6,939 bases of DNA from Chloroflexota bacterium (lineage in GTDB: Bacteria; Chloroflexota; Limnocylindria; Limnocylindrales; CSP1-4). The position numbers were made by a program, and so were the translations under genes. This document shows, in pieces, positions 1-6,794 of this stretch (the stretch's first letter is position 1; every line of letters begins with the position of its first letter). The stretch covers positions 1 to 6,939 of the forward strand of contig JANYAA010000175.1 of assembly GCA_025355255.1 (NCBI GenBank). Direction: 5' to 3'. Below the pieces are notes generated by a model, which was not told the DNA's origin, searched no databases, and worked only from the letters and a program-made list of their open reading frames with translations.

Positions 1-870
1 CGCGGCCACTTCCGCGTGGATCCCCTGCAGGTGCGCACCGGGGACCCGTTTGGCTTCTTTGAGGCATCGGCAGGCGTTGGCCACGGGATCACCGTGGTGG
101 TGTACCCGCGGATTGACCCGCTGCCGCGCTGGCGGCTGCCACCGGCGTCCATCGAGGGCTCGCACGCCGCGCCGGAGCGCACGCTCCAGACGACACCGCT
201 GGCGATGGCCGTGCGACCGTATGCGCCCGGCGACTCGATGAACCGGATCCACTGGCCCACGACGGCGCGCCTCGGCGAGATCCAGGTCAAGGAGTTTGAC
301 CTTGAGCAGACCACCGATGTCTGGATCTTCCTTGACCTTGACGAGGAGCTGGAGCTTGGCGAGGGCGACGACTCCACAACAGAGGTGGGCGTCCGCGTGG
401 CGGCCTCGATTGCGGACAAGGCGCTGACCGAGAACCGGGCCGTGGGCCTCACGGCGAACGCACGGCGCACCGCGCTCGTGCAGCCGGATCGCGGGCCCCG
501 GCAGCGCCTGAAGGTGCTGCAGCTGCTGGCCGCGGTGGAGGCCGATGGCCGTGCAACGCTGGACGAGACGCTGGTTGAGGGCCTGGGCCGGCTGCGGCGG
601 GGGATGACCGCCGTGGTGATTACGCCCACGCTGGACCCGTCGTTTGTGCGGCCGCTGGGGATCCTGCGCAGCCGCGGGATCGGCGTGGTGGTGGTGCTGC
701 TGGAGGCCGCGGCGTTTGATGCTCCGGCTGCGGGCGGCCCCGCGGACGACGAGGCGGGCGAGGAGCTGCGCCAGCGTGGCCGGGCGCTGCGTCATGCGCT
801 TGCCGAATATGAGTTGCCCACTTGGGTGGTTGGCCCCGGCCGCCCGCTGGGCGAGGTTCTGGTTCGATGA
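1..870 (+). CDS. DUF58 domain protein, 5'-truncated
   Basis: This is the C-terminal 289 residues of a DUF58-family protein. The reading frame is open from base 1, so the true start lies upstream. A start at the GTG at 16 is unlikely because the codons before it already read as the family's RG-x-F-x-V-x-P-L segment. The visible hallmarks are RTGDPFGFF near residues 12-20, the signature YAPGD (74-78) followed by R-I-H-W (82-85) and A-R-x-G, and then a VWA-like Rossmann half beginning TTDVWIFLDLDEE. DUF58 proteins are poorly characterised. They usually sit beside MoxR ATPases and membrane transglutaminases and are thought to act in cell-envelope processes or complex assembly. The missing N-terminus normally carries two membrane helices. 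The stop overlaps the next gene's start by 4 bp (ATGA), so translational coupling and a shared operon are likely. The family call is firm; the exact role is unknown. Confidence 0.9.
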   Translation, partial: RGHFRVDPLQVRTGDPFGFFEASAGVGHGITVVVYPRIDPLPRWRLPPASIEGSHAAPERTLQTTPLAMAVRPYAPGDSMNRIHWPTTARLGEIQVKEFDLEQTTDVWIFLDLDEELELGEGDDSTTEVGVRVAASIADKALTENRAVGLTANARRTALVQPDRGPRQRLKVLQLLAAVEADGRATLDETLVEGLGRLRRGMTAVVITPTLDPSFVRPLGILRSRGIGVVVVLLEAAAFDAPAAGGPADDEAGEELRQRGRALRHALAEYELPTWVVGPGRPLGEVLVR

Positions 871-3236
871 GCGCGGCTGAGGCGGCTCGGGTGGCAGGCA
901 CCGCGCGGTTTGACGACGTCGAGCACCGCCGATTCGGACGCCCGTCCGAGGGCTGGCTGCCCATCGTTCTGATCGCCATGCTGGCGTTTGTCCTCGGCTC
1001 TGCGATGGACGAGCCGGCTTGGGTCAATGGCCACGGCGCCCTCACGGACAGCCTGGTGTGGTGCGCCGCGGCAGGCGCCATCATCGGCTTCCTTGGACCA
1101 AAGCTTGGCTGGGGACGCTGGCGGACGCACATCATTGGGGCGCTGTTCGCGGGGCTGCTGCTGCCCATCATCGCGGGCTGGGCGATGGAGCCCGGCGCCA
1201 CGGTGGCCCATGCGTTCCAGATCACGGCGGTGGGCACGGTGGAGGCGTACCTGGATCTCGGCATCCGCGGCCGCCAGTTCACCACGCAGGAGGTCCATTA
1301 CATCCTCGTCCTCGGCGGGGTTTGCTGGGGCACGCTGCAGTTCGGCGCGTTTGCCGTCTTTGGCCATCGGCGGCCGCTGTCCGCGGTGGTCATGGTGGGG
1401 CTGGTGCTGCTGGCCAACATGGCGCTAACGCGGCGCGACCAGCTCGGCTGGCTGGTGTTGTACGCCGCGGCCTCGTTGCTGCTGCTGGTCCAGATGCACA
1501 CGTTCGACGAGCGCGGGACGTGGGCGCGGCGGCGCATTGGCGATCCGTCGTCGATGACGGCGATGTATCTGCGCGGCGGGGCGATCTTCATTGCGCTGGC
1601 GATGGCCGGCGCACTGCTGCTGATGTCGCGCGGAGTGTCGGCTCCGCTGGCGCGGATGTGGAGCGGACTCGACACACAGCTTGTGCAACTGGGGGAGTCG
1701 CTGGGGCGGTTCTTCCCCGTTGGCGGCGATCTCAAAGGCGGGGGTGGCGTTGCGTTTGGCTCGTCCGCGCGGATTGCCGGCCAGTGGTTCAGCGACCCCG
1801 GCGTGGCGTTCCGGGCCACGGTCCCGGCGGATCTGCCCGCGTTCAAGTGGCGTGCCGCCACGTATGACACCTTTGCGCTGGGCGGCTGGCAGCAGAGCGA
1901 CGTGCGCAGCATCAGCGTTGCGTCCGGTCGGCCCTTGATGGCCGATACCGGCGAGGTGCCACCCGAGGTGGGCCCGTACACGCTGTATCGCGTCAGCATC
2001 GCGCCTGACACGTTCCACGACGGCAAGCTGCTCTCGCCCGGGGTGCCTGTGCAGGTCAACCGCGATGCGAGCGTCGAGGTCAGCGGGGCTGACGCTTGGG
2101 TTGCGAGCGTGGACTTGAATGGTGACGCGCCGTACGACGTCACGGCCAACACGCCGGTGCTTGCGGGGCCCGGTGCCATCACCGCCAACCAGCTGCGCGC
2201 GGCGTCAGCCGCGTATCCGGCGGACATCGTGGCGCGCTATACGGCGGTGCCGCAGGGCGCCATTGGCCCCGACGCGACGGAGCTGCTGGCCAAGATGCTG
2301 GTGTTGTCGCCCAGCCGGAACCCATTTGACCTGGCGGACACCATGCAGCGTGTCCTGCAGGGTCCGGGCTTCACGTACAGCACGGACATCCGGGGCGTGG
2401 CCTGCGATTCGTCGAGCGCCGTCGAGTGCTTTGCCCGCACGCGGACCGGTTACTGCCTCCACTACGCCTCCACGATGGCGATCCTGCTGCGCGCGGCCAT
2501 CCGTGGCCACCCCATCCCCACACGGCTGGTGCAGGGCTTCCTGCCGGGGACCCGGAGCGGGAACTCCGTCACGGTCACCAACCGCGACGCCCACGCGTGG
2601 GTGGAGGTGTACTTCCCGGGGTACGGCTGGATGGCGTTTGACCCCACGGGCGGCGGCGTCGGGCGCCCGCAGGTGCTCGAGGAGGGTCCGCCAGTGGCGG
2701 CTTCCTCGCCCACGCCCCTGCCCAGCACGGACGGCAGCTCTGGGCCACGCGCGTCGAAGCCCGCCCGCGGCGATCCCAATGACCCCAACGGCACCACAGG
2801 CCCGTACGTGCCGCCCGCGCAGCCAGCCGATCAGGGGATGCTCGCGGTGTTCGCCGTGCTGCTTGGGCTGTTCGTCTTGGCCGCGGCGTTTGTGGCGTGG
2901 TGGCGCGGACCGCGCGGCGAGGTGTCGCCGGAGCGTGCGTGGTCGTCGCTCTCCCGGGCGGCGGGGCGATTTGGCGTGCGGCAGCGGCCGACGCAGACGA
3001 TCTACGAGTACGCGTCCGCCCTGGGGGAGCTGGTCCCGGTGGCTCGGGCCGACTTGCGAACCGTGGCCGATGCCACCGTTGAGGCGACGTACGGCGGGAC
3101 GGAGCTGGCGCCCGGCCGGATTATGGCGGTGCGGGCGGCGATGCGCCGGCTGCGTCTGTCGATGTTCCGGCTGGTTGTGCGGAGGGTTCGGCCGCGTGCG
3201 CCGCGAGTGCCGCGGTGGGCCCGCCGGCGACGCTGA
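867..3236 (+). CDS. Membrane-anchored transglutaminase-like protein (TgpA/DUF3488 type) with DUF4129-like tail
   Basis: This is a 789-residue multi-domain membrane protein. The ATG at 867 is chosen because it overlaps the upstream stop (ATGA) and has GCGAGG 10 bases before it; an in-frame TTG at 822 lies deep inside the DUF58 gene. About seven hydrophobic segments (roughly 29-47, 63-80, 87-107, 146-167, 171-187, 195-210, 239-255) precede a large region predicted to be extracytoplasmic. That region contains W-R-x-x-x-Y-D-T-F-x-x-x-G-W (328-341), typical of this family. The transglutaminase/protease core follows with a complete catalytic triad: Cys530 in GYCLHYAS, His576 in DAHAWVEVY and Asp592 in FDPTGG. 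A Pro/Ser/Gly-rich linker (about 600-657) leads to an eighth helix (658-680). A cytoplasmic DUF4129-like tail (about 690-760) has T-x-x-E-Y-A near 711-716 and YGG at 742-744. Relatives may cleave or cross-link envelope proteins; the substrate is unknown. An intact triad implies an active enzyme. Confidence 0.92.
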   Translation: MSAAEAARVAGTARFDDVEHRRFGRPSEGWLPIVLIAMLAFVLGSAMDEPAWVNGHGALTDSLVWCAAAGAIIGFLGPKLGWGRWRTHIIGALFAGLLLPIIAGWAMEPGATVAHAFQITAVGTVEAYLDLGIRGRQFTTQEVHYILVLGGVCWGTLQFGAFAVFGHRRPLSAVVMVGLVLLANMALTRRDQLGWLVLYAAASLLLLVQMHTFDERGTWARRRIGDPSSMTAMYLRGGAIFIALAMAGALLLMSRGVSAPLARMWSGLDTQLVQLGESLGRFFPVGGDLKGGGGVAFGSSARIAGQWFSDPGVAFRATVPADLPAFKWRAATYDTFALGGWQQSDVRSISVASGRPLMADTGEVPPEVGPYTLYRVSIAPDTFHDGKLLSPGVPVQVNRDASVEVSGADAWVASVDLNGDAPYDVTANTPVLAGPGAITANQLRAASAAYPADIVARYTAVPQGAIGPDATELLAKMLVLSPSRNPFDLADTMQRVLQGPGFTYSTDIRGVACDSSSAVECFARTRTGYCLHYASTMAILLRAAIRGHPIPTRLVQGFLPGTRSGNSVTVTNRDAHAWVEVYFPGYGWMAFDPTGGGVGRPQVLEEGPPVAASSPTPLPSTDGSSGPRASKPARGDPNDPNGTTGPYVPPAQPADQGMLAVFAVLLGLFVLAAAFVAWWRGPRGEVSPERAWSSLSRAAGRFGVRQRPTQTIYEYASALGELVPVARADLRTVADATVEATYGGTELAPGRIMAVRAAMRRLRLSMFRLVVRRVRPRAPRVPRWARRRR

Positions 3237-3389
3237 TCGGCCCCTCGCCCTGCGGGCCTTGAGCCGCCACAGACTCAGGCGGCAAGCCGCGTGCGTGGTT
3301 CGCGGCCGGAATCCGCGTTCGGCGGTTTGAGTCGTGCACGCGACACCGGCCGGTGAGTCTGCGGCGGTTCAGCGTGCTGTCCCGGGAGG
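3237..3389. other. Convergent intergenic spacer without a gene
   Basis: These 153 bases separate two genes that face each other, so both transcripts should end here. I find no credible coding region. There are several GC-rich dyads: GGCCC/GGGCC (3239-3243 with 3254-3258), GCCGCC/GGCGGC (3263-3268 with 3278-3283), CGCGG/CCGCG (3301-3305 with 3313-3317) and a 12-bp palindrome CACCGGCCGGTG (3344-3355). None is followed by a T-run on either strand, so a classical intrinsic terminator is not supported. Rho-dependent or GC-hairpin-only termination is possible. Confidence 0.7.
3261..3370. repeat. Long-range imperfect inverted repeat, 17-nt arms
   Basis: The arm 3261-3277 (GAGCCGCCACAGACTCA) is the reverse complement of 3354-3370 at 15 of 17 positions, with 76 bases between the arms. 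In a plus-strand transcript one of the two mismatches (G3263 opposite T3368) would be a G-U wobble. The left arm also takes part in a competing local hairpin (GCCGCC 3263-3268 with GGCGGC 3278-3283). Its position between convergent genes suggests bidirectional 3'-end structure or transcript protection, but this is inference. Confidence 0.5.
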
Positions 3390-4196
3390 TCAGAGCGCCC
3401 CGATTCGGCCCCGGCGCTCGGCCGCTTCGCGCGCTTGATTGTCCTCGATGGATGCCAGGTGTCCGGTCAGGTTGTGCGCCCGCAGCACCGGTCGACCACC
3501 GCGGATCTCCAGCACGGTGATCCCCGTGAGGCTCCAGGAGAACATCCAGAAGCGGTTGAGTGGCAAATCCAGCAGCGTGAGCATGATCACCTTGAACACG
3601 CCGTCGTGCGCAACAAGGACAGACCAGGGCTGATCGGCCGCCTGGCCAACGCCGTGGTAACCGCCAACCTGCGGCCGGTTGACCGTGCCGCGCGGGTAGT
3701 CGCGGCCAAGCTCGTCCAGCACGCGGGCGAGCGCCGGCCGAACCCTGCGGCGAACGGTCTGGAGCGACTCGCCGCCCGGCGCGTGTGCCAGCTCGGGGTT
3801 GTGGCGCCAGGCGCTGATCTCAGCCGGCCAGCGGCGGGCGATCTCGTCGCTGGTCACGCCCTCCCAGTCGCCCTGGCTGAGCTCCAGGATCCCGGGCTCA
3901 GAACGCAGGACGTACGCACCGCAGGCATCGGCAATTGCCCGGGCGACATCCGCGGCTCGCGACAGCGGCGAGTGCACCACCTCGCGCGGCGCACCGCCCG
4001 GGATGGGCAGGGCAGGGGAGGCCTGCTGGTCCGCCAGCCGAGCCGCGACCAGGGCGGCCTGCTGGCGCCCAAGTGCTGAGAGCGGCGTCTCCGACTGTCC
4101 TTGGAAGCGCCCCTGCCGTATCCACTCACTCTCGCCGTGGCGGACCAGGACGAGCGTCGCGTCCAGACCCTCCGGGATCAGGGGCGAACGAGCCAT
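3390..4196 (-). CDS. Histidine phosphatase family protein (phosphoglycerate mutase-like); candidate phosphoserine phosphatase
   Basis: This is a 268-residue protein of the phosphoglycerate mutase/acid phosphatase superfamily. The ATG at 4196 shares its A with the last base of the serA stop (TGATG). It is preferred over the in-frame GTG at 4226, which lies inside serA. Catalytic features are visible: the phospho-acceptor in LVRHGES (R19, H20), SPLSRA with R80, the likely general acid E105 in the LELSQGDWEG block, and the second catalytic His197 in LVAHDGV. The L-x-x-G-D-W-E-G pattern is that of broad phosphatases (PhoE/CobC type) rather than true glycolytic mutases. Because the gene is coupled to serA, I infer that it dephosphorylates O-phosphoserine, as the metal-independent phosphoserine phosphatases of this superfamily do. 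Other sugar or nucleotide phosphate substrates cannot be excluded. A Gly-rich stretch at about 165-192, just before the second catalytic His, looks longer than usual. Family call firm, substrate uncertain. Confidence 0.88.
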   Translation of the reverse strand: MARSPLIPEGLDATLVLVRHGESEWIRQGRFQGQSETPLSALGRQQAALVAARLADQQASPALPIPGGAPREVVHSPLSRAADVARAIADACGAYVLRSEPGILELSQGDWEGVTSDEIARRWPAEISAWRHNPELAHAPGGESLQTVRRRVRPALARVLDELGRDYPRGTVNRPQVGGYHGVGQAADQPWSVLVAHDGVFKVIMLTLLDLPLNRFWMFSWSLTGITVLEIRGGRPVLRAHNLTGHLASIEDNQAREAAERRGRIGAL

Positions 4197-5779
4197 CACC
4201 GGCTGTGCCCCAGACGCACCACCCACACGTCCACAACTGAGTCGTCGGCCCGGATCGCGTCCACCACCGCGTCTGGCGGCGCGTCGTCCAGCGCAAGCAC
4301 CATGAATGCGTCGGCCCGCGGCGCGGAGCGCGCCAGGGTCATCGAGCTGATGTTGACATCGGCCTGGCCCAGCATCACGCCGATGCGGCCCACCGTGCCC
4401 GGGCGGTCGCGGTGGTGCGTGATGATCATCGCGTCGGCGGGCGCCAGGTCCATCGAGTGCTCGTCGAGGCGCACCAGGCGCGGCTCGCCGGCCCGCACGG
4501 TGCCGGCAATGGTGAAGGACCGGCCATCGGCCTCGGCGGTGACGGTGAGCAGCGAGGAGAAGGTGCCCGCATCAGGCGTCTTGTGTTCCACCACGGTGAT
4601 GCCCCGCGCCTTGGCGATCGCCGCCGCGTTCACCAGGTTCACGCGGTCCGTCGTGGCGGTCGCCAGGAGCCCGCGCAGCAAGGCCGCCACGAGCGGCTGG
4701 GAGTCGAACGCCGCCGGCTCGCCCGCAACCTCGAGGGTGAGCTGCCGTGGGGCCACACGCGCCATCTGCGCTACGAAGCGGCCAAGCGTCTCGGCGAGCG
4801 GCAGGAACGGCGCGATGGCCTGGGCAGTCTCCGGCGTCAGCAGGGGCGCGTTGACCGCGTACTTCGCCGGACGGCCGTCAAGGATGTCCACGATCTGCTC
4901 GGCGACCTCCTCGGAGACGGCCACCTGGGCCTCCTCGGTGGAGGCGCCCAGATGGGGTGTGAGGAGCGTGTTGGGCGCCTCGAGCAGCGGGTTGCCCGTG
5001 GGCGGCTCGGCCGTGTACACGTCGATGCCGGCGCCGGCGACATGCCCCGCGCGGAGCGCATCGGCCAGATCCGCCTCGTCGATGACGCCGCCGCGGGCCA
5101 CGTTGAGCAGCAGCACGCCCGGCTTCATGCGCTCCATGACTGCCTTGTTGATGAGCCCCGTGGTGGCCTTGGTCTTGGGGACGTGGACCGTGATGGCGTC
5201 GGCGCGCGTCACGACATCCTCAAATGACACCAGCTCCACGCCCATCTTGGCGGCCTGCTCGGGCGTCACAAACGGGTCAGAGCCGATGACGGTCATCTGC
5301 ATGGCGCGGGCGCGCACGGCGATCGCCTGGCCGATCTTGCCCAACCCCACGATGCCCAGCGTCTTGCCGCGCAGCTCGTGCCCGGTGAACTGCGAGCGCT
5401 TCCACTCGCCGCGACGCATCGAGGCATCGGCGGCGGCAATCTTGCGCGCCAGCCCAAACAGCAGCGCGATGGTCAGCTCGGCTGCGGCGATGGTGTTGCC
5501 GGTGGGCGCGTTGACGACGGTGATGCCCGCGCGGGTGGCGGCCTCGAGGTCCACGTTGTCCACGCCGACACCGGCGCGGCCCACAACCACCAGCCGCGCG
5601 CCGGCGGCGATCATCTCGGCGTCAACCTTGACCTGGCTGCGCACGACGAGGGCATCGTACGCGCCCAGGATGGCGATGATCCCCTCGCGCGGCAAGCCCA
5701 GCTTCTCGTCCACGTCGTGGTGCTGGCGCAGGAGTGTGAGGCCTTCGGCCGCGAGCGGCTCGACAACGAGGATCTTCAT
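4196..5779 (-). CDS. serA: D-3-phosphoglycerate dehydrogenase (long form with ACT domain)
   Basis: The enzyme oxidises 3-phosphoglycerate to 3-phosphohydroxypyruvate with NAD+, the first step of the phosphorylated serine pathway. The product is 527 residues, the usual size of long-form SerA. The start is the ATG at 5779, giving MKILVVEPL with an AAAGGA Shine-Dalgarno 9 bases upstream; the frame stays open further upstream, but that part does not resemble the family. Visible features in order: RAGVGVDN (68-75), Rossmann motif GLGKIG (145-150) with Asp168 fitting NAD preference, catalytic Arg229 (NVARGG), Glu258 (TAEPP) and His276 (TPHLGAS), the intervening allosteric-substrate-binding region (about 315-440), and a C-terminal ACT domain (about 448-527, with HHRDRPGTVGRIG). 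The ACT domain is the usual serine-binding feedback site in this family. The stop overlaps the downstream phosphatase start by one base. All catalytic residues are intact. Confidence 0.97.
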   Translation of the reverse strand: MKILVVEPLAAEGLTLLRQHHDVDEKLGLPREGIIAILGAYDALVVRSQVKVDAEMIAAGARLVVVGRAGVGVDNVDLEAATRAGITVVNAPTGNTIAAAELTIALLFGLARKIAAADASMRRGEWKRSQFTGHELRGKTLGIVGLGKIGQAIAVRARAMQMTVIGSDPFVTPEQAAKMGVELVSFEDVVTRADAITVHVPKTKATTGLINKAVMERMKPGVLLLNVARGGVIDEADLADALRAGHVAGAGIDVYTAEPPTGNPLLEAPNTLLTPHLGASTEEAQVAVSEEVAEQIVDILDGRPAKYAVNAPLLTPETAQAIAPFLPLAETLGRFVAQMARVAPRQLTLEVAGEPAAFDSQPLVAALLRGLLATATTDRVNLVNAAAIAKARGITVVEHKTPDAGTFSSLLTVTAEADGRSFTIAGTVRAGEPRLVRLDEHSMDLAPADAMIITHHRDRPGTVGRIGVMLGQADVNISSMTLARSAPRADAFMVLALDDAPPDAVVDAIRADDSVVDVWVVRLGHSR

Positions 5780-5920
5780 GCTTGGGAGTCCTTTGCGGCG
5801 CGGCTGGGCGCACTCGGGGTCGTGCGATGGCGCGGAACATGTCGCGGGTCCATTGTCGGGCTGCTTGCGGGGTTCTGTCGTCGAGCCCTGTAGGCCGGCG
5901 GGACGCGGCGAACGAGCGAA
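5780..5920 (-). promoter_or_regulatory. serA 5' leader and promoter region
   Basis: This 141-bp stretch lies between the RDD-gene terminator and the serA ATG, so serA transcription should begin here. The AAAGGA ribosome binding site is at 5789-5794, 9 bases before the ATG. I see no convincing -35/-10 pair. On the minus strand there are two modest hairpins: CGCAC/GTGCG (arms 5822-5826 and 5809-5813) and GGGCT/AGCCC (arms 5884-5888 and 5858-5862). A 25-codon upstream ORF (5853-5776) ends over the serA ATG. No known riboswitch is recognisable. Confidence 0.4.
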
Positions 5921-5949
5921 CAAAAACGGGGCCGGCGAACCGGCCCCGT
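5921..5949 (-). terminator. Intrinsic terminator of the RDD gene
   Basis: On the minus strand a perfect 10-bp GC-rich stem, ACGGGGCCGG / CCGGCCCCGT (arms 5940-5949 and 5926-5935), closes a UUCG tetraloop. It runs directly into five T residues (5926-5922, the first being the last stem base), then G. It begins 29 bases after the RDD stop codon. The U-tract exists only on this strand, so it terminates leftward transcription and separates the RDD transcript from serA. Confidence 0.9.
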
Positions 5950-5978
5950 CTCGTTGGGCGCGAAGTGTGCTGGCAGGC

Positions 5979-6575
5979 TTAGCCGTGCTTGATGACGACC
6001 GAGCCGGCCTGCAGATCGTGGAAGCCTTGGCGCTTGGCGCTCTGGGTCGTCGTGTACAGGAGGTACGCGTCGTAGATCAGGGCGAGAAGGCTCATCAGCG
6101 AGCCGAGGATGGCGAGCGCCAAGATCGGCAGATTGCTAAAGACCATGACGAGTGATGAGGGGCCGAACATGAAGGCCCAGCGCCGGATCGCCTGGTTCTG
6201 GTTGAGCGTGGAGCCGTCGGCAGCGCTGACGGTCTCGAGCTTCATCATCTTCTGGCCGTAGCTGGCCCGCATCGTGGTCCACGTGTACACGAAGTACCCG
6301 GCAGACCAGGCGACGAAGACGATGGCGGCGAGGAACGAGCCGATCGACCCCACGAACGCGAGAATGACCGCGACGACGATGTACGGGACGAATAGAATCA
6401 CGCCGTCGATCACCAGCGCGATGATGCGCGTGACGATGTCCGCGTAGCTCACGCCCGGTGCCGGGCCGGGCTCAGCGGCCACCTGCTGCATATTGGGGTT
6501 GAACCCACCGGGGCCTCCACCTGGGGGCGGAGCCTGCCAGTTGCCCTGGGGCTGGCCTCCTGCCGGATTCGTCAT
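5979..6575 (-). CDS. RDD family integral membrane protein
   Basis: This 198-residue membrane protein starts at the ATG at 6575, with a strong GGGAGGT ribosome site 4 bases upstream. Residues 1-42 form a Gly/Pro/Gln/Asn-rich, probably disordered cytoplasmic tail (GGQPQGNWQAPPPGGGPGG). The RDD signature follows: R50-x-x-A-x-x-x-D57 in the first hydrophobic segment (about 48-75), the SYGQKMMKL block (105-113) corresponding to the family's G-x-x-x-G-K element, and D187 in RQGFHDLQAGSVVI. Further hydrophobic segments lie at about 80-99, 135-147 and 150-175. RDD proteins are mostly uncharacterised; some members have been linked to ion transport or stress adaptation, and no substrate can be read here. 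The gene is apparently monocistronic: it has its own terminator 29 bases downstream and a candidate promoter upstream. Family call secure, function open. Confidence 0.9.
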   Translation of the reverse strand: MTNPAGGQPQGNWQAPPPGGGPGGFNPNMQQVAAEPGPAPGVSYADIVTRIIALVIDGVILFVPYIVVAVILAFVGSIGSFLAAIVFVAWSAGYFVYTWTTMRASYGQKMMKLETVSAADGSTLNQNQAIRRWAFMFGPSSLVMVFSNLPILALAILGSLMSLLALIYDAYLLYTTTQSAKRQGFHDLQAGSVVIKHG

Positions 6576-6579
6576 AACG

Positions 6580-6586
6580 ACCTCCC
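6580..6586 (-). promoter_or_regulatory. Strong ribosome binding site of the RDD gene
   Basis: The minus-strand sequence GGGAGGT is nearly a full anti-16S match, 4 bases before the ATG at 6575. It fixes the start and suggests high translation. Confidence 0.8.
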
Positions 6587-6622
6587 TCTGTAGGGGCGAT
6601 TCCCGTCGGCCCCGTGGCGCGC

Positions 6623-6651
6623 AGCATACGACCCAGCCGAGGAATTGGGAA
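6623..6651 (-). promoter_or_regulatory. Candidate sigma70-type promoter of the RDD gene
   Basis: On the minus strand TTCCCA (6651-6646; 4 of 6 match to TTGACA) is followed after exactly 17 bases by TATGCT (6628-6623; 4 of 6 match to TATAAT). Transcription would begin near 6615, leaving a leader of about 40 bases with the strong ribosome site. In GC-rich DNA a pair this good is suggestive, not proof. Confidence 0.4.
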
Positions 6652-6660
6652 CCCCAATCC
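6641..6660. promoter_or_regulatory. Dyad over the RDD -35 box, possible operator
   Basis: The core ATTGGG-AAC-CCCAAT (6644-6658) is a perfect 6-bp inverted repeat. It extends to GGAATTGGG / CCCAATCC if one extra A in the left arm is allowed. It covers the proposed -35 hexamer of the RDD promoter, where a regulator could block RNA polymerase. No regulator family is recognisable from the site. Confidence 0.35.
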
Positions 6661-6709
6661 GAAGGGTGGCGCCGGCAAACGGGGACGCCGCCGCTCTTTC
6701 ACTTCGTCC

Positions 6710-6730
6710 GGTGCAAAGAACAGTTGCACC
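6710..6730. promoter_or_regulatory. Dyad GGTGCAA-N7-TTGCACC, possible operator
   Basis: Perfect 7-bp arms (6710-6716 and 6724-6730) are separated by 7 bases, a 21-bp site whose half-site spacing suits a dimeric helix-turn-helix regulator. The right arm contains TTGCAC, the candidate -35 box for the rightward gene. It could also form a small RNA hairpin, but it has no U-tract and so is not a terminator. Confidence 0.4.
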
Positions 6731-6751
6731 CGGGCCAAGACGTGGGATCAT
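6724..6751 (+). promoter_or_regulatory. Weak candidate promoter for the rightward gene
   Basis: TTGCAC (6724-6729; 4 of 6 match to TTGACA), a 16-base spacer and GATCAT (6746-6751; 4 of 6 match to TATAAT) lie about 45 bases before the ATG at 6795. The overlap of the -35 with the right arm of the adjacent dyad adds some support. Confidence 0.25.
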
Positions 6752-6794
6752 TTCGACACCACAGACCACCTTCACAGTGGAGATGCATTCCGCC

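Noticed and set aside
3239..3283. Possible rho-independent terminator after the transglutaminase gene
   Set aside because: The GGCCC/GGGCC and GCCGCC/GGCGGC hairpins are short and neither is followed by a T-run on either strand.
2119..3330. 403-codon plus-strand open frame overlapping the transglutaminase gene
   Set aside because: It is an out-of-frame shadow: Arg/Pro/Ser-rich low-complexity translation with no domain, inside a gene with clear catalytic motifs in its own frame.
5843..5852. T-box-like core TGGACCCGCG on the minus strand in the serA leader, one mismatch from TGGNACCGCG
   Set aside because: The leader is only about 140 bases, I see no Stem I with a specifier loop and no terminator/antiterminator pair before serA, and TGGA would not match the G discriminator expected for tRNA-Ser. 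Chance resemblance in GC-rich DNA is more likely.
5779..5923. N-terminal extension of SerA to an in-frame start at 5923
   Set aside because: The added 48 residues do not resemble SerA, the start would fall inside the RDD terminator, and a good ribosome site marks the ATG at 5779.
4101..6155. 684-codon plus-strand open frame opposite serA
   Set aside because: It lies antisense to serA and parts of its two neighbours and crosses the terminator. Its Ser/Ala/Arg-rich translation lacks recognisable motifs, as expected for the antisense frame of a high-GC gene.
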